From contig JAUYAK010000124.1 of the NCBI GenBank assembly GCA_030693515.1, positions 18,264 through 82,263 of the forward strand: 64,000 bases of DNA, read 5' to 3'. The position numbers and the translations under genes are program-made. The notes beneath the pieces are model-generated. The model ran no database searches. It was given only the letters and a program-made list of their open reading frames with translations, and was not told the DNA's origin. Source of the DNA: Opitutaceae bacterium (GTDB taxonomy: Bacteria; Verrucomicrobiota; Verrucomicrobiia; Opitutales; Opitutaceae). Below are positions 52,785 to 61,917 of this stretch, piece by piece. The stretch's first letter is position 1, and every line of letters starts with the position of its first letter.

Positions 52785-55700
52785 ACGTGCCCCTTGTTCG
52801 GTGATGGCACCACGACGGTCCCGCCATCCCGGTCGCGTTCGGCCCAGCAATAAAGCGTCGGCAGGAGCACGAGCGTGAGAAACGTCGCACTGATGATTCC
52901 GCCGATGACTACGGTGGCCAATGGCCGCTGCACTTCTGCACCGGCGCCGTGGGCGAGAGCCATCGGGAGGAAACCGAGGCTCGCCACAAACGCGGTCATG
53001 AGCACAGGACGCAACCGCGTGAGCGCGCCCTCGATGGCGGCATCGCGCACCTTGCGACCTTCCTCGCGAAGCTGGTTGAAATAACTCACCATCATCACGC
53101 CGTTCAGCACCGCCACCCCGCTGAGGGCGATGAAGCCAATGCCGGCCGAGATCGAAAACGGCAGGTCCCGTGCCCACAGCGCGAACACGCCTCCCGTCAC
53201 GGCCAGCGGAATTCCGGTATAGACGAGGAATGCCTGTCGCAGACTGCCGAACGTCACGAAGATCAGGAGAAAAATAACGCCCAGCGCGACCGGCACGATG
53301 ATGAGAAGGCGCGCGCGCGCCTCCTGGAGATTTTTGAACTGCCCACCGAACTCAATGGAGTAGCCCGGAGGAAGTTTGACGCCCTCCGTAATTTTGGCCT
53401 GCGCTTCGAGAACGAAGCTCTCCACGTCCCGCCCGCGCAAGTTGATCATGATCGCGGCGCGGCGCTGGCCCGCCTCGCGTGAAATTGCGTTCACCTTCTC
53501 GGTAACGACGAACTCCGCCACTTGCCCGAGCGTCAGCATCCCGTCGGTGCCTCCCGCGCGAATGGGCAGACGTTTGATTTCCTCCGTCTTTGCCCGGAGA
53601 TCGTTCGCCAGCCTGATCACAATCGGATACCGTCGATTGCCCTCGACGATCACGCCGGCCTCGCTCCCAGCCAACGCGGTCGCGACCGCTGCATTCACTT
53701 CCGCCGCGTGGACGTTGTAGCGCGTCATGGCCTCGCGTTTGAGTTTGATTTCGAGCACCGGCGCTTTGCCGAGCGCATCGAATTCAACGTCGGCCGCACC
53801 GGGCACCTTTTCCAAAATCTCCCTCGCCTCGGTTGCGATGCGCTCGATTTCGGCGAAGTCGTCTCCGAAGACCTTTACGGCGATGTCCGCACGCGTGCCT
53901 TCGAGGATTTCATTGAAGCGCATTTCGATGGGCTGGCTGAACAGATACGCCTGCCCCGGAATCTGCACGTTCAGCTCAGCGGTCATTCGGTTCGCGAGTT
54001 CATCCTTGGTCGGCGCGTCGCCGTGCTCGTCCACGGGCCATTCCGCGAGCGGCTTGTAGAAGATATAGGTGTCCGAGACGTTCACACCCATGGGGTCGGT
54101 CGCAACCTCGCCCGTGCCGATGCGCGAAAACGTATAGGTGATGCCTGGGAAGCGCTGCTTGATTACCTGTTCCGCGCGCTCCTGCATCGCGATGGAGGCA
54201 TCGAGTCCAATGCTCGTCGTGCGGATCATGTGCGTCGCAAACGATCCTTCATCGAGCTGCGGGATGAACTCAGCGCCGAGTCGATTGAAGACGAACACCG
54301 AGAGTGCGAACAGCGCGACCGCGAGCCCGACGAACAACCAGCGCAACCGCAGGGCGAGTTCTAGCACGGGACGGTAGATGCTCTTGGCCGCGCGCAGGGC
54401 GAAATTGTCCTTCTCTGAAATCTTGCCGCGGAGGAAATACGCGCAGAGCACGGGCATCACCGTGAGCGAAAGCAGCAAAGCGCCGACGAGCGCGTAGATG
54501 ACGGTCAGCGCCATCGGCTTGAACATTTTTCCCTCGATGCCGGTGAGCGACAGGATGGGAATATAAACAATCGTGATGATGAGAACGCCGAAGAACATTG
54601 GTCGTCCGACTTCCTTCGCTGCCGTCAGGACAATGTGCTGACGCTCGTCACGGTTGAGGATGCGGTTCAACTCGTGTTGCCGCAGGGCAAGGCGGCGGAC
54701 GATATTCTCCACCATCACGACCGCCCCGTCGATGATGAGACCGAAGTCCACCGCCCCGAGGCTCATGAGATTTCCGCTGAGCTTGGTCTGCACCATGCCG
54801 ACCATCGCGAAGAGAAACGACAGTGGAATCGCGAGTGAAACGATCAGCGCCGCGCGCCAGTTGCCGAGCAACAAGAGCAGCACCACGACGACGAAGATCG
54901 CGCCTTCGAAGAGGTTTTTCTCGACGGTCGCGATCGTGCGATCGACCAATTCCGTGCGATCGTAAACGGTGGTGATGCCGATGCCCGGCGGAAGCTTCGG
55001 GGTGAGTTCCGCGAGCTTTTCCGCGACGCGTTTCGCCACAATGCGCGTGTTCTCCCCGGCCAGCATGAGCGCCGCGCCGAGGACCGCTTCCCGGCCGTTG
55101 TAGGTCGCCGAGCCCGTGCGCACACTGGAGCCAATCACGACCTCCGCGAGATCCTCCATGAGGAGCGGCTGCGCGACCGCGCCGCGGAACTTCACCGGCA
55201 GCTTGCTGATTTCCGCGGCATTCTGCACGCGGCCATCGGCGCGGATGATGATTTGCTCGCCACCAATCTGCACCGCGCCGCCGCCTGCGTTCTCGACGTT
55301 TTCTGCGACTACGTCGGCGAGTTCCTTGAACGTGACTCCCGCGGCGAGCAGCGCATCCGTGCGCGGCTGCACCACGATTTGCTTCTCGTAGCCGCCGGAG
55401 GCGTTGACTTCGACAATGCCCGGCACCGAGCGAAGCTGCGGCTTCACCACGAAATCATGCACCAGCTTTAGCTCCATCAGTTCCTCGGCGCGCGTGGCGG
55501 GCTTGTTCTTCGCGTCAGGCTTGTAGTCCACGACATAGTAAAAGATTTCGCCCAAGCCCGTGGTGATGGGCGCGAGCTTCGGTGACAGCCCCGAAGGCAA
55601 TTCGTCCGCGGCGTTCTGCAAGCGCTCGCTGACGAGCTGGCGGGCGCGATACAGGTCCGTGCCGTCTTCGAATACCAAGGTGACTTGCGACAGGCCAAAC

Positions 55701-55960
55701 TTGGAGAGCGAGCGCATCTCGGTCATCCCTTGAATGCCGGACATCTCCAGCTCGATGGGGAAGGTGACGAGCTTCTCGATTTCCTCCGGTGCGAGGCTCT
55801 TCACCTCCGTGTTGATCTGCACTTGCACATTCGTGATGTCAGGCACGGCATCGATGGGCAGGCGAAAGACGGCCCAGACGCCTGCGCCGAGCAAAGCCAG
55901 GGCGCCGAGGAGCACGAACATCCGCTGGCGCAGGGAGAATTCTAAAATTTTGTCGATCAT
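52781..55960 (-). CDS. czcA: CzcA-type heavy-metal RND pump
   Basis: 1059 residues: [58 protein letters not shown] and the TM4 segment VDFGLIIDGAVVMVENIVRR. The DFGx3DGAx3VEN form is that of CzcA-like (Zn, Co, Cd) pumps. Further landmarks are [20 protein letters not shown] and the C-terminal [20 protein letters not shown]. The order is czcC-czcB-czcA, with the adaptor 13 bases upstream. Large opposite-strand ORFs are antisense artefacts. Confidence 0.95.
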   Translation of the reverse strand: MIDKILEFSLRQRMFVLLGALALLGAGVWAVFRLPIDAVPDITNVQVQINTEVKSLAPEEIEKLVTFPIELEMSGIQGMTEMRSLSKFGLSQVTLVFEDGTDLYRARQLVSERLQNAADELPSGLSPKLAPITTGLGEIFYYVVDYKPDAKNKPATRAEELMELKLVHDFVVKPQLRSVPGIVEVNASGGYEKQIVVQPRTDALLAAGVTFKELADVVAENVENAGGGAVQIGGEQIIIRADGRVQNAAEISKLPVKFRGAVAQPLLMEDLAEVVIGSSVRTGSATYNGREAVLGAALMLAGENTRIVAKRVAEKLAELTPKLPPGIGITTVYDRTELVDRTIATVEKNLFEGAIFVVVVLLLLLGNWRAALIVSLAIPLSFLFAMVGMVQTKLSGNLMSLGAVDFGLIIDGAVVMVENIVRRLALRQHELNRILNRDERQHIVLTAAKEVGRPMFFGVLIITIVYIPILSLTGIEGKMFKPMALTVIYALVGALLLSLTVMPVLCAYFLRGKISEKDNFALRAAKSIYRPVLELALRLRWLFVGLAVALFALSVFVFNRLGAEFIPQLDEGSFATHMIRTTSIGLDASIAMQERAEQVIKQRFPGITYTFSRIGTGEVATDPMGVNVSDTYIFYKPLAEWPVDEHGDAPTKDELANRMTAELNVQIPGQAYLFSQPIEMRFNEILEGTRADIAVKVFGDDFAEIERIATEAREILEKVPGAADVEFDALGKAPVLEIKLKREAMTRYNVHAAEVNAAVATALAGSEAGVIVEGNRRYPIVIRLANDLRAKTEEIKRLPIRAGGTDGMLTLGQVAEFVVTEKVNAISREAGQRRAAIMINLRGRDVESFVLEAQAKITEGVKLPPGYSIEFGGQFKNLQEARARLLIIVPVALGVIFLLIFVTFGSLRQAFLVYTGIPLAVTGGVFALWARDLPFSISAGIGFIALSGVAVLNGVMMVSYFNQLREEGRKVRDAAIEGALTRLRPVLMTAFVASLGFLPMALAHGAGAEVQRPLATVVIGGIISATFLTLVLLPTLYCWAERDRDGGTVVVPSPNKGHV

Positions 55961-55973
55961 ATCGGTCCGAGAA

Positions 55974-56672
55974 TTAGTGGCTGTGCCCGCCGCCCTTGGT
56001 CAGGCGCAGCTCAGTGAGCCAGAGCTGTTCGACGGCTGTCGCGGCGACTACATCGCCGCTGTAGAGCCCGTCGGTGATTTCGACAAAGTTGCCGTCGCTC
56101 GCGCCCACTTTCACCGCGGTGCGAAGCAGGCTGTCGCCGTTGGCGACAAATACGAATGTGCCGGTCGCAGTCCGCAAAACCGCACTCACTGGCACAGCCG
56201 TAACGGTCGCGGGCTCGCCGTTTAGAATCAATGGAAGCGTTTCGCCGACGCGCGCCGTCGTCGGAAGTTCAAACGTCACGTCCACCTGGCCAGTGGCGGC
56301 GGTCAGCGTCCGACTCACCGAAACAATCTTCGCTTCCTTCGGTGGATGCTTTTCCAGCGCTTGTGCAATCTCGGGTGACAAAAGCGCATTCGCGCGAGCC
56401 TGCGGGCCGGCTTGAAACACCGAGACTCTAAATTCGAGACGATGCGCGATGGGGCGGTCAGCCACGTCGGTGGTGGTAATACCGAGCGCTTTCGTCGTTT
56501 CAGGAGTGAGCTGGAGTCCGCGCCCCTCTTTGAACGTTACGGACGCGGCGGCTTCCGCGTGATCATGTTCGCCACCATGCGCATGTCCGTCGGCTGATTT
56601 CTTTTTGCCGCAGCCCGCCAACAGTAGCGCACCGACCGCGAGCAACCGGGAATAACAACGGTAGCTCATCAT
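55974..56672 (-). CDS. czcB: Short CzcB-like adaptor lipoprotein
   Basis: 232 residues with signal sequence MMSYRCYSRLLAVGALLLAG and a lipobox LLAGC. A His-rich patch (HAHGGEHDHAEAA) follows. The rest matches only the outer parts of an adaptor: the beta-barrel with AKIVSVSRTLTAATGQVDVT, RVGETLPLILNGEPATVTAV, and the membrane-proximal GNFVEITDGLYSGDVVAATA and VEQLWLTELRLTKGGGHSH. The lipoyl and hairpin regions of normal CzcB (about 350-420 residues) are missing. It is a compact form, or it needs another adaptor to contact the TolC channel. It overlaps the czcC stop by 4 bases. Confidence 0.8.
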   Translation of the reverse strand: MMSYRCYSRLLAVGALLLAGCGKKKSADGHAHGGEHDHAEAAASVTFKEGRGLQLTPETTKALGITTTDVADRPIAHRLEFRVSVFQAGPQARANALLSPEIAQALEKHPPKEAKIVSVSRTLTAATGQVDVTFELPTTARVGETLPLILNGEPATVTAVPVSAVLRTATGTFVFVANGDSLLRTAVKVGASDGNFVEITDGLYSGDVVAATAVEQLWLTELRLTKGGGHSH

Positions 56673-57973
56673 GGCGCGATTTCCACGGCGTTGAAGTCGA
56701 GTCCGGTGATCTGCTGAAGCTTGAGGCCGGCTTCGAGGGCCTCGCGTTGCGTATCGAGCAGCGCTTCGACCGCATCCAGGTAGCTGTTTTGCAGTTCGAC
56801 GTAGGTCGCAATGGGCACGGCCCCGAGCCGGTAATGGCGGTCCGCGAGTTCGGCCGCTTCGCGGAATTTCATCGCGGAGTTGGGCGCCCAGCGGCGCGAT
56901 TCGGCTACCTTCGTCGAAAACGCATGGGCGGCGATCAGGACTTCGCGCTCGAGGTCGCGTTGCGCGACGAGGACAGAAGTTTCCGCCTGCCGCTGACGAG
57001 CCTGGGCGACATCGACGGCACTGCGACTCCGTGACGTAAGCGGCAAGGGCACACTAAGCCCAATGCCGACGGTCGTCTCACGGTCCCCGGCTTTTTCCTG
57101 AGAGTAGAATGGGCTGACGCTGAAGCCTGGATAACGTTCGTTGCGGGCGAGACGGACTTGATAGCCTTGCTGCTCCAATTCGATCCGACGAATCCGAAAT
57201 TCGAAATTGTTTTCACGCGCTGCGGTCATCAATGCATCGGCCGGAAGCGCATCGTTCAACTTCAGCGCGGGCGCCGAGACCCGGAGCGACGCGGTGGCCG
57301 GCGTGCCTCGCAGTTGATTCAGCTCGATGAGCGCAGTTTGCAGCGCCAGTTCCGCTTCGCTCGCGCGCCGTTGCAGCGTCAGTTCGCTCGCCTCGATGAC
57401 TCGGGTTTCCAAAAGCGGCGTCACGCCCGCGGGGTCACGGGCAAGAAACGTTTCTTTCAATGCAGTGAAGCGGTCCGCGACTTCACGAATGGCGGCGGCT
57501 TTCACGTTTGCGGCGTGCAGACCGTAGGCGAGCGTGCGGGCGCGCGAGGTGAGAGCGTGACGGAAACGGGCAAGCCCCAGTTCGGCGAGTTCGACATCAC
57601 GGTTCGCAATGGCCTTCCGCAGTCCGATACGACCGGGCCATTCAATGGTCTGTGTGACCGAAACGGACCAAGCCGTGCCTTCACCCGAGAGCACGCCAGT
57701 GGGATCTTTCACGCGTTTGCGTCCCAGTTCGACCGAGAGTTCCGGATCGCTGAGCGCCCCCGTGGCCCGGACGCGAGTCTTGGCGCTGGCGATCTCTGCC
57801 TCGTAGAATTTCAGTTCCGGATTACTCGCCGTAATCTCGGTCACGAGAGTCGGCAAAGGCACGACCGCCGCCTCGGGCGACGCGGGCTCCTGAGCGGAGA
57901 CAAAGGAATGCCCCGCCAGGAGGAGAATGCCGATCAGCCGAAGTTTAAGAGGACGATGGAAGGTGAAATTCAT
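56669..57973 (-). CDS. czcC: CzcC-type TolC-family outer-membrane protein
   Basis: 434 residues from MNFTFHRPLKLRLIGILLLA, with a signal peptide ending VSAQE. The helical OEP pattern is visible: PTLVTEITASNPELKFYEAE, GALSDPELSVELGRKRVKDP, SVTQTIEWPGRIGLRKAIAN and the second repeat FREAAELADRHYRLGAVPIA, TYVELQNSYLDAVEALLDTQ. It heads the czcCBA set, 101 bases after the secreted Cys-rich protein at 58075. The frame runs upstream to 58030, but 57973 has the signal. Confidence 0.9.
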   Translation of the reverse strand: MNFTFHRPLKLRLIGILLLAGHSFVSAQEPASPEAAVVPLPTLVTEITASNPELKFYEAEIASAKTRVRATGALSDPELSVELGRKRVKDPTGVLSGEGTAWSVSVTQTIEWPGRIGLRKAIANRDVELAELGLARFRHALTSRARTLAYGLHAANVKAAAIREVADRFTALKETFLARDPAGVTPLLETRVIEASELTLQRRASEAELALQTALIELNQLRGTPATASLRVSAPALKLNDALPADALMTAARENNFEFRIRRIELEQQGYQVRLARNERYPGFSVSPFYSQEKAGDRETTVGIGLSVPLPLTSRSRSAVDVAQARQRQAETSVLVAQRDLEREVLIAAHAFSTKVAESRRWAPNSAMKFREAAELADRHYRLGAVPIATYVELQNSYLDAVEALLDTQREALEAGLKLQQITGLDFNAVEIAP

Positions 57974-58074
57974 TGGGAAATGCAGGCGCAATGCGGTTGG
58001 GAAAAGGGGAACACGGCTGCGCGCGCACAACGGCGCACGTCAGCCACAAACGCTCCGGTCCGCGCAGGGACCGG

Positions 58075-58467
58075 TTAAGCGATCAACAAATCAGGAGCGT
58101 GCGCCGGAGCAGCAGCTCGGCGCTCGAAACTCCACGTAGGCACCCATTCCGGCGGTCGCGCCCCTTCAGGGGCTGCGATACCCGGACCGCTGAGCGCGTC
58201 CGGTTCGGGAACTTGCAAACAAATGAAACACGCACAGAGCACCGTGATGGACGGCGCGACTTTCAACGTATCGCTACCACTCTTGTAGAGACCGCTTTCA
58301 ACGACATCGCAGCCGTCGTTGTGCGCGTCCGTCGGAGCTTGGTCGTGACAGGCATCTTTGCACGATGCGAAATCGATGCCTAGTGCCTCAATTCGGCAGT
58401 GCGCCGTCGCTGGCACCCATAACAGGGCCATGCACAAGGCGAACAGGCGATAAAAGCGCGGTATCAT
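58075..58467 (-). CDS. Small secreted Cys-rich protein leading the czc operon
   Basis: 130 residues with a signal peptide (MIPRFYRLFALCMALLWVPA, then TAHC). Cys positions HCRIEALG, FASCKDACHDQ, DGCDVVESGLYK and LCACFICLQV give eight Cys in all, with the pattern HCxxEAxG typical of small secreted proteins found before efflux operons. It has the same length (130) and the same operon position as the His-rich protein at 29005-29397. It probably binds metal in the periplasm. Function is unproved. Confidence 0.7.
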   Translation of the reverse strand: MIPRFYRLFALCMALLWVPATAHCRIEALGIDFASCKDACHDQAPTDAHNDGCDVVESGLYKSGSDTLKVAPSITVLCACFICLQVPEPDALSGPGIAAPEGARPPEWVPTWSFERRAAAPAHAPDLLIA

Positions 58468-58529
58468 CGAATCAACCGACGCTCACCTCTCGTCGGAAGT
58501 GTCATTTTGTCAATCTCGCTGATCCCTAC

Positions 58530-59390
58530 TCACTCGGCGCCGGAGGAGGCGGCGGCGTAGTGTGGAGCGAAAAACATCCGATAGATCCCGCCGCCCGCGA
58601 GCGCCCCGACAATAGGTGCAAGGACATACACGGTGAGCCAGCCGACCCCGTTCGCGGTGAATGGCACGCTGCCCCAGCCAACCAGTGAGCTGAACAGTCG
58701 GGGCGCGAGATCGCGTGCCGGGTTGAATGCCGCCATTGTCAGTGGACCCAACAGCGAAATCAGAATCGTGACGGTGAGCCCAATAGTTGCGGCGGTGAGG
58801 ATTTGCGGTCGCGACGCATTTTTGGGATTCGTCGCACAGAGGATCACGAGCATCAAAATGGCCGTCCCGACAAATTCGATGAAGAACGCGGCCGGGTGCG
58901 TTACGCGCAGCCGGATTTCGTCCGTGAAGGGCTTTCCACCGGGATTCGGAAAGAACTCGCCGAAGATCATCGCCGTCGCCTCGCTGCCCGGAGCACCCCG
59001 CACAATCTGATGGGTGGCCTCGTAGGCGACGAGCGTGCCGTGATACATCGCAAAGAGGACGGCGCTGGCAAATAGCGCCCCCGCAAATTGCGCGAAGACG
59101 TAACGCGGCACCTTGCGCCACGCAAAACCTCCCCAAGTCGCGAGGCCGATGGTCACGGCAGGGTTGAGATGCGCACCGCTCAAACTGCCGGTCAGGTAAA
59201 TCGCCGTGGCAATGCCGATGCCCCACACGATCGCCACTTGGAAGATTCCCACTTGGGCACCCGTGAGCACGGCAGTCGCCACGCTCCCGCAGCCGAAGAA
59301 CACGAGGATGAACGTGCCGAAGAACTCACCCGCAAACCACGCGGGAACCGGCGATTTTCTGGGGGTCATCTCAAGGCTCTTGGTTGGCAT
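58530..59390 (-). CDS. aqpS: Aquaglyceroporin (MIP family), probable arsenite channel
   Basis: 286 residues with six hydrophobic helices. The first half-helix motif is GAHLNPAVTIG and the second FNPARDLAPRLF; the conserved Asp after NPAR and the spacing are those of glycerol-facilitator-like channels (GlpF). FFGTFILVFFGCGSVATAVL opens helix 1. It stands beside arsR, three arsC genes and DUF6428. Aquaglyceroporins such as AqpS of Sinorhizobium meliloti let arsenite leave by diffusion after arsenate reduction, so this is probably the exit route here. Glycerol transport is an alternative. Confidence 0.82.
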   Translation of the reverse strand: MPTKSLEMTPRKSPVPAWFAGEFFGTFILVFFGCGSVATAVLTGAQVGIFQVAIVWGIGIATAIYLTGSLSGAHLNPAVTIGLATWGGFAWRKVPRYVFAQFAGALFASAVLFAMYHGTLVAYEATHQIVRGAPGSEATAMIFGEFFPNPGGKPFTDEIRLRVTHPAAFFIEFVGTAILMLVILCATNPKNASRPQILTAATIGLTVTILISLLGPLTMAAFNPARDLAPRLFSSLVGWGSVPFTANGVGWLTVYVLAPIVGALAGGGIYRMFFAPHYAAASSGAE

Positions 59391-59460
59391 TCGCGTGAGG
59401 TTAGCATGTTGGTAGGATGAGGGGAGGCATCAGCTCGCTCTCAACGAGACGTCCGGATGC

Positions 59461-60009
59461 CTATTTTTTGAGGAAGCCGAATTTCTTTAGAATGGCGCGC
59501 GCACGATTTTGAAACACCCCAGGACCGAATTCCGCTCTCTCGCAGGCCTTTTCCAGGGGATCGAAGTCTTGCCCGATAATTTGGAAGAGTTCGTTGCGGC
59601 TATACGTGAGCTTCGCAGGACCGCTGCCCGCGCGTCGTTCCACGACCAGCGTGGTAAGTCGGCTCAGGATGATTGTTTCGAAATTGGGGGCCTTCAGATT
59701 GCAGAAAAAGAACGCATAGGGCCATTGGCGATGGAGCGCCGCTAAAAACGCCCGGACCTCCGGGATTTCGTAGAGGGCGCGGGGCTCTTCTTCGAAGCCT
59801 GAGATCTTGATCACGAGAGAGTCGAAAGCCCCTCGCAGCGCATCAGGAGTCAGATTTTCGGGCAAATACGCCCCGGCAAAGTTCGCGACGTCGAGATTCA
59901 CCACCTGCTCGCGCGCGAAGTGGCAAGTCGTGCCGCCCGTCCAAAATCTGGGATTCTGACGCATCCGGTTATCGAATATACCTCCGCAGGCATAAAGGGT
60001 GCATTTCAT
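59461..60009 (-). CDS. Hypothetical protein in the arsenic region
   Basis: 182 residues from MKCTLYACGGIFDNRMRQNP, followed by RFWTGGTTCHFAREQVVNLD. The middle (NLTPDALRGAFDSLVIKISG, ALYEIPEVRAFLAALHRQWP) and the C-terminus (ALYEIPE, SRLTTLVVERRAGSGPAK, AEFGPGVFQNRARAILKKFG) read as a real globular protein, but I do not recognise the family. It is divergent from arsR with a 54-base gap, so it may share the ArsR operator region. Codon use is normal for the window. Confidence 0.65.
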   Translation of the reverse strand: MKCTLYACGGIFDNRMRQNPRFWTGGTTCHFAREQVVNLDVANFAGAYLPENLTPDALRGAFDSLVIKISGFEEEPRALYEIPEVRAFLAALHRQWPYAFFFCNLKAPNFETIILSRLTTLVVERRAGSGPAKLTYSRNELFQIIGQDFDPLEKACERAEFGPGVFQNRARAILKKFGFLKK

Positions 60010-60038
60010 TGTGCAGCGCAACATTCTTCTTGGAGCAT

Positions 60039-60059
60039 ATACCTTTTAAGGCATGGTAT
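60039..60059. promoter_or_regulatory. Candidate ArsR operator
   Basis: ATACC (60039-60043) and GGTAT (60055-60059) form an inverted repeat around CTTTTAAG, in AT-rich sequence just 5 bases before the arsR start and between two divergent genes. AT-rich inverted repeats are typical of ArsR/SmtB operators; the assignment is inference. Confidence 0.4.
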
Positions 60060-60063
60060 TCGC

Positions 60064-60441
60064 ATGCAACTGATCAAAATCTACGAATGTCTCTGCGACC
60101 GGACCCGGCTCCGCATTCTAAATCTCCTGCTCGAAGGTCCGCTGTGCGTGTGTCACTTCCAGGGCATTTTGCGCGAGCCACAGGTGAAAGTTTCGAAGCA
60201 CCTCGCTTACCTCAAGCGCAACGGTCTCGTGGAGGCTGAGCGCTGCGCCAACATGATGATCTACCGACTGCCAAGGAAGCGACCGGCGCAACTCAAGGCA
60301 AACCTCGCCTGTTTGCAGGACTGCGTCCGAGAGGAACGGGCTTTCCGGGACGATGCCGCCCGCATGGCCAAGGTTCGCGCCGGCTTTGGCGCGGAAACAC
60401 CGGCATGTGTTCGTGACCCGAGCGCGTCCTGCGAGGCATGA
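60064..60441 (+). CDS. arsR: ArsR-family transcriptional repressor
   Basis: 125 residues from MQLIKIYECLCDRTRLRILN. The winged-helix domain is visible: LLLEGPLCVCHFQGILREPQ and VKVSKHLAYLKRNGLVEAER. The metal motif at the start of helix 3 is GPLCVCHF, the CVC arsenite-binding motif of ArsR. The C-terminus has extra Cys residues ([26 protein letters not shown]). The longer frame from 59920 overlaps the divergent gene. It releases DNA when As(III) binds. The stop overlaps the arsC start by 4 bases. Confidence 0.93.
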   Translation: MQLIKIYECLCDRTRLRILNLLLEGPLCVCHFQGILREPQVKVSKHLAYLKRNGLVEAERCANMMIYRLPRKRPAQLKANLACLQDCVREERAFRDDAARMAKVRAGFGAETPACVRDPSASCEA

Positions 60442-60926
60442 GTGTCGGCCGTCCATATCGTGTGCTTTTTCTCTGCACCGGCAATTCGGCACGAAGCATT
60501 TTGGCTGAGTTCATTCTCAACGCCCGCGCGCACGGCCGATTTGAGGCGTTCAGCGCTGGCGCGCAGCCCACGGGCCAGGTCAATCCCTTCGTGGCGGAAA
60601 TCCTGAGTCACCAGTTCCGCGCGGACGCGGCAAAGGCACGCAGCAAGTCGTGGCGCGAATTCGAAGGTCAGCATTTCGATTTCATCATCACGCTCTGCGA
60701 CAAAGCGCGTGAGACTTGTCCGGCATGGCCAGGGCATCCAGTCACCGCGCATTGGGGCTCTCCCGATCCCGCCGCGGTCGAGGGCACCGACGAACGGAAG
60801 CGCCATGCAGTATTGGAAGTCGCCACGTTGATCGCGACCCGCATCGGCTTGTTCACTTCACTGCGCGAATCCGACCTCCACGGCATGCGACTCGGCGAGA
60901 TCGGCGACACCCTCTCGACTTCCTGA
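60438..60926 (+). CDS. arsC: Low-molecular-weight PTP-type arsenate reductase 1
   Basis: 162 residues: [20 protein letters not shown] has the CxGNSxRS phosphatase loop with the nucleophile Cys, then [20 protein letters not shown] and [20 protein letters not shown] (a second Cys pair) and the [12 protein letters not shown] loop. The second residue after GNS is Ala, not Cys, so it lacks the resolving Cys found in the Bacillus-type ArsC. It is coupled to arsR by an ATGA overlap. It reduces arsenate to arsenite or acts as a tyrosine phosphatase. A related copy lies at 61918. Confidence 0.87.
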   Translation: MSVGRPYRVLFLCTGNSARSILAEFILNARAHGRFEAFSAGAQPTGQVNPFVAEILSHQFRADAAKARSKSWREFEGQHFDFIITLCDKARETCPAWPGHPVTAHWGSPDPAAVEGTDERKRHAVLEVATLIATRIGLFTSLRESDLHGMRLGEIGDTLSTS

Positions 60927-60937
60927 CCCACTTTCCC

Positions 60938-61384
60938 ATGAAACCGAACGTTCTCATCCTTTGCACCGGTAATTCCTGCCGCAGCCACATGGCCGAAGGC
61001 ATCCTGCGCGCTGCCGCAGGCGATCTAGTCGAGGTGCACAGCGCCGGTTCGAAACCGGCCGGTTACGTGCATCCGAAAGCGATCCAGGTGATGAAGGAAA
61101 TCGGCATCGACATCTCAGCCCACACGTCGAAGCACATGACCGAATTCCTGAACCGGGACATCACCACGGTCATCACCGTGTGCGGCAACGCCGATCAGGC
61201 GTGCCCTATCTATCCGGGCCAGGTGAATCGCTATCACTGGGGCTTCGAAGATCCCGCTCACGCTCAGGGCAGCGACGAGGAGATCCTCGCGGAATTCCGC
61301 CGCGTGCGGGATCAGATCGAAATGGTGTTCAACGCCTACGCGACGGGGTTGCGCGAAGCACGCAAGCTCGCGCCGGCGAGCTGA
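60938..61384 (+). CDS. arsC: Arsenate reductase, thioredoxin-coupled type
   Basis: 148 residues: [20 protein letters not shown] has both Cys of the P-loop (CTGNSCRS), and [20 protein letters not shown] provides the C-terminal Cys pair (C82/C89 in Bacillus ArsC), with [17 protein letters not shown] following. These four Cys residues make it a real thioredoxin-linked arsenate reductase. It follows the first arsC by 11 bases. Its neighbours on the other strand converge here. Start at 60938; the frame is open further upstream but overlaps arsC 1. Confidence 0.92.
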   Translation: MKPNVLILCTGNSCRSHMAEGILRAAAGDLVEVHSAGSKPAGYVHPKAIQVMKEIGIDISAHTSKHMTEFLNRDITTVITVCGNADQACPIYPGQVNRYHWGFEDPAHAQGSDEEILAEFRRVRDQIEMVFNAYATGLREARKLAPAS

Positions 61385-61389
61385 CACGT

Positions 61390-61860
61390 TCAGCAACAGC
61401 CCGAGCCGCTGCAGCACCCGGACGAAGCGGCGGGCGCTCCGGCGGCCTCGATGCCACAGGCTTCCTTGGCCAGGCAGTCCGTGTGTTTGTCCCCGAGGCG
61501 AAAAACGATCCGACCCTCGGCCGTCCTCGCTTCGGCCAGCGTGAATTGGGAAATTACGCACCCCTCGTATTCGACCTCGACGTCCAGATCGTCCAAGGGG
61601 ATGAGCGGCTTGGCGAGATCGATAATCTTCGCCAGTCTGGCTGCGACGAGGCGGTGATGCTCGTCGGTGCCGAGCCACACCTGCAATTGCACGGTCGAAG
61701 CGCTGCGCACGGTGCCGCCACAATCGATGAAGTTCTTCGTGATGTGCCCGACTTCCGTCACGTGAAAATGTCCGGGAATCGAGTCACCATCGTCGAAGAC
61801 GAAACCAACGGGCTTTTCCGCGTTTTCCAAAAGGTGCTGTTTGAAGGCGCTTAATTTCAT
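61390..61860 (-). CDS. DUF6428-family protein with a Cys-rich tail
   Basis: 156 residues: MKLSAFKQHLLENAEKPVGF, VFDDGDSIPGHFHVTEVGHI, then TVQLQVWLGTDEHHRLVAAR and ISQFTLAEARTAEGRIVFRL. The C-terminus has CLAKEACGIEAAG and ends SSGCCSGSGCC, two vicinal Cys pairs which could bind As(III). DUF6428 proteins occur with arsenic genes. It lies 57 bases after the arsC at 61918 in the same direction and its stop is 5 bases from the arsC 2 stop (convergent). Probably an arsenic-binding accessory (inference). Confidence 0.75.
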   Translation of the reverse strand: MKLSAFKQHLLENAEKPVGFVFDDGDSIPGHFHVTEVGHITKNFIDCGGTVRSASTVQLQVWLGTDEHHRLVAARLAKIIDLAKPLIPLDDLDVEVEYEGCVISQFTLAEARTAEGRIVFRLGDKHTDCLAKEACGIEAAGAPAASSGCCSGSGCC

Positions 61861-61917
61861 GGTGACTCAGGAATATACCGGGATGGGAATGTGTCCAACG
61901 AAAGCGGGATTTCGCCG

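Noticed and set aside
58508..58513. TTGACA -35 box before the Cys-rich gene at 58075
   Set aside because: It has no acceptable -10 at the right spacing, so it is not reported as a promoter.
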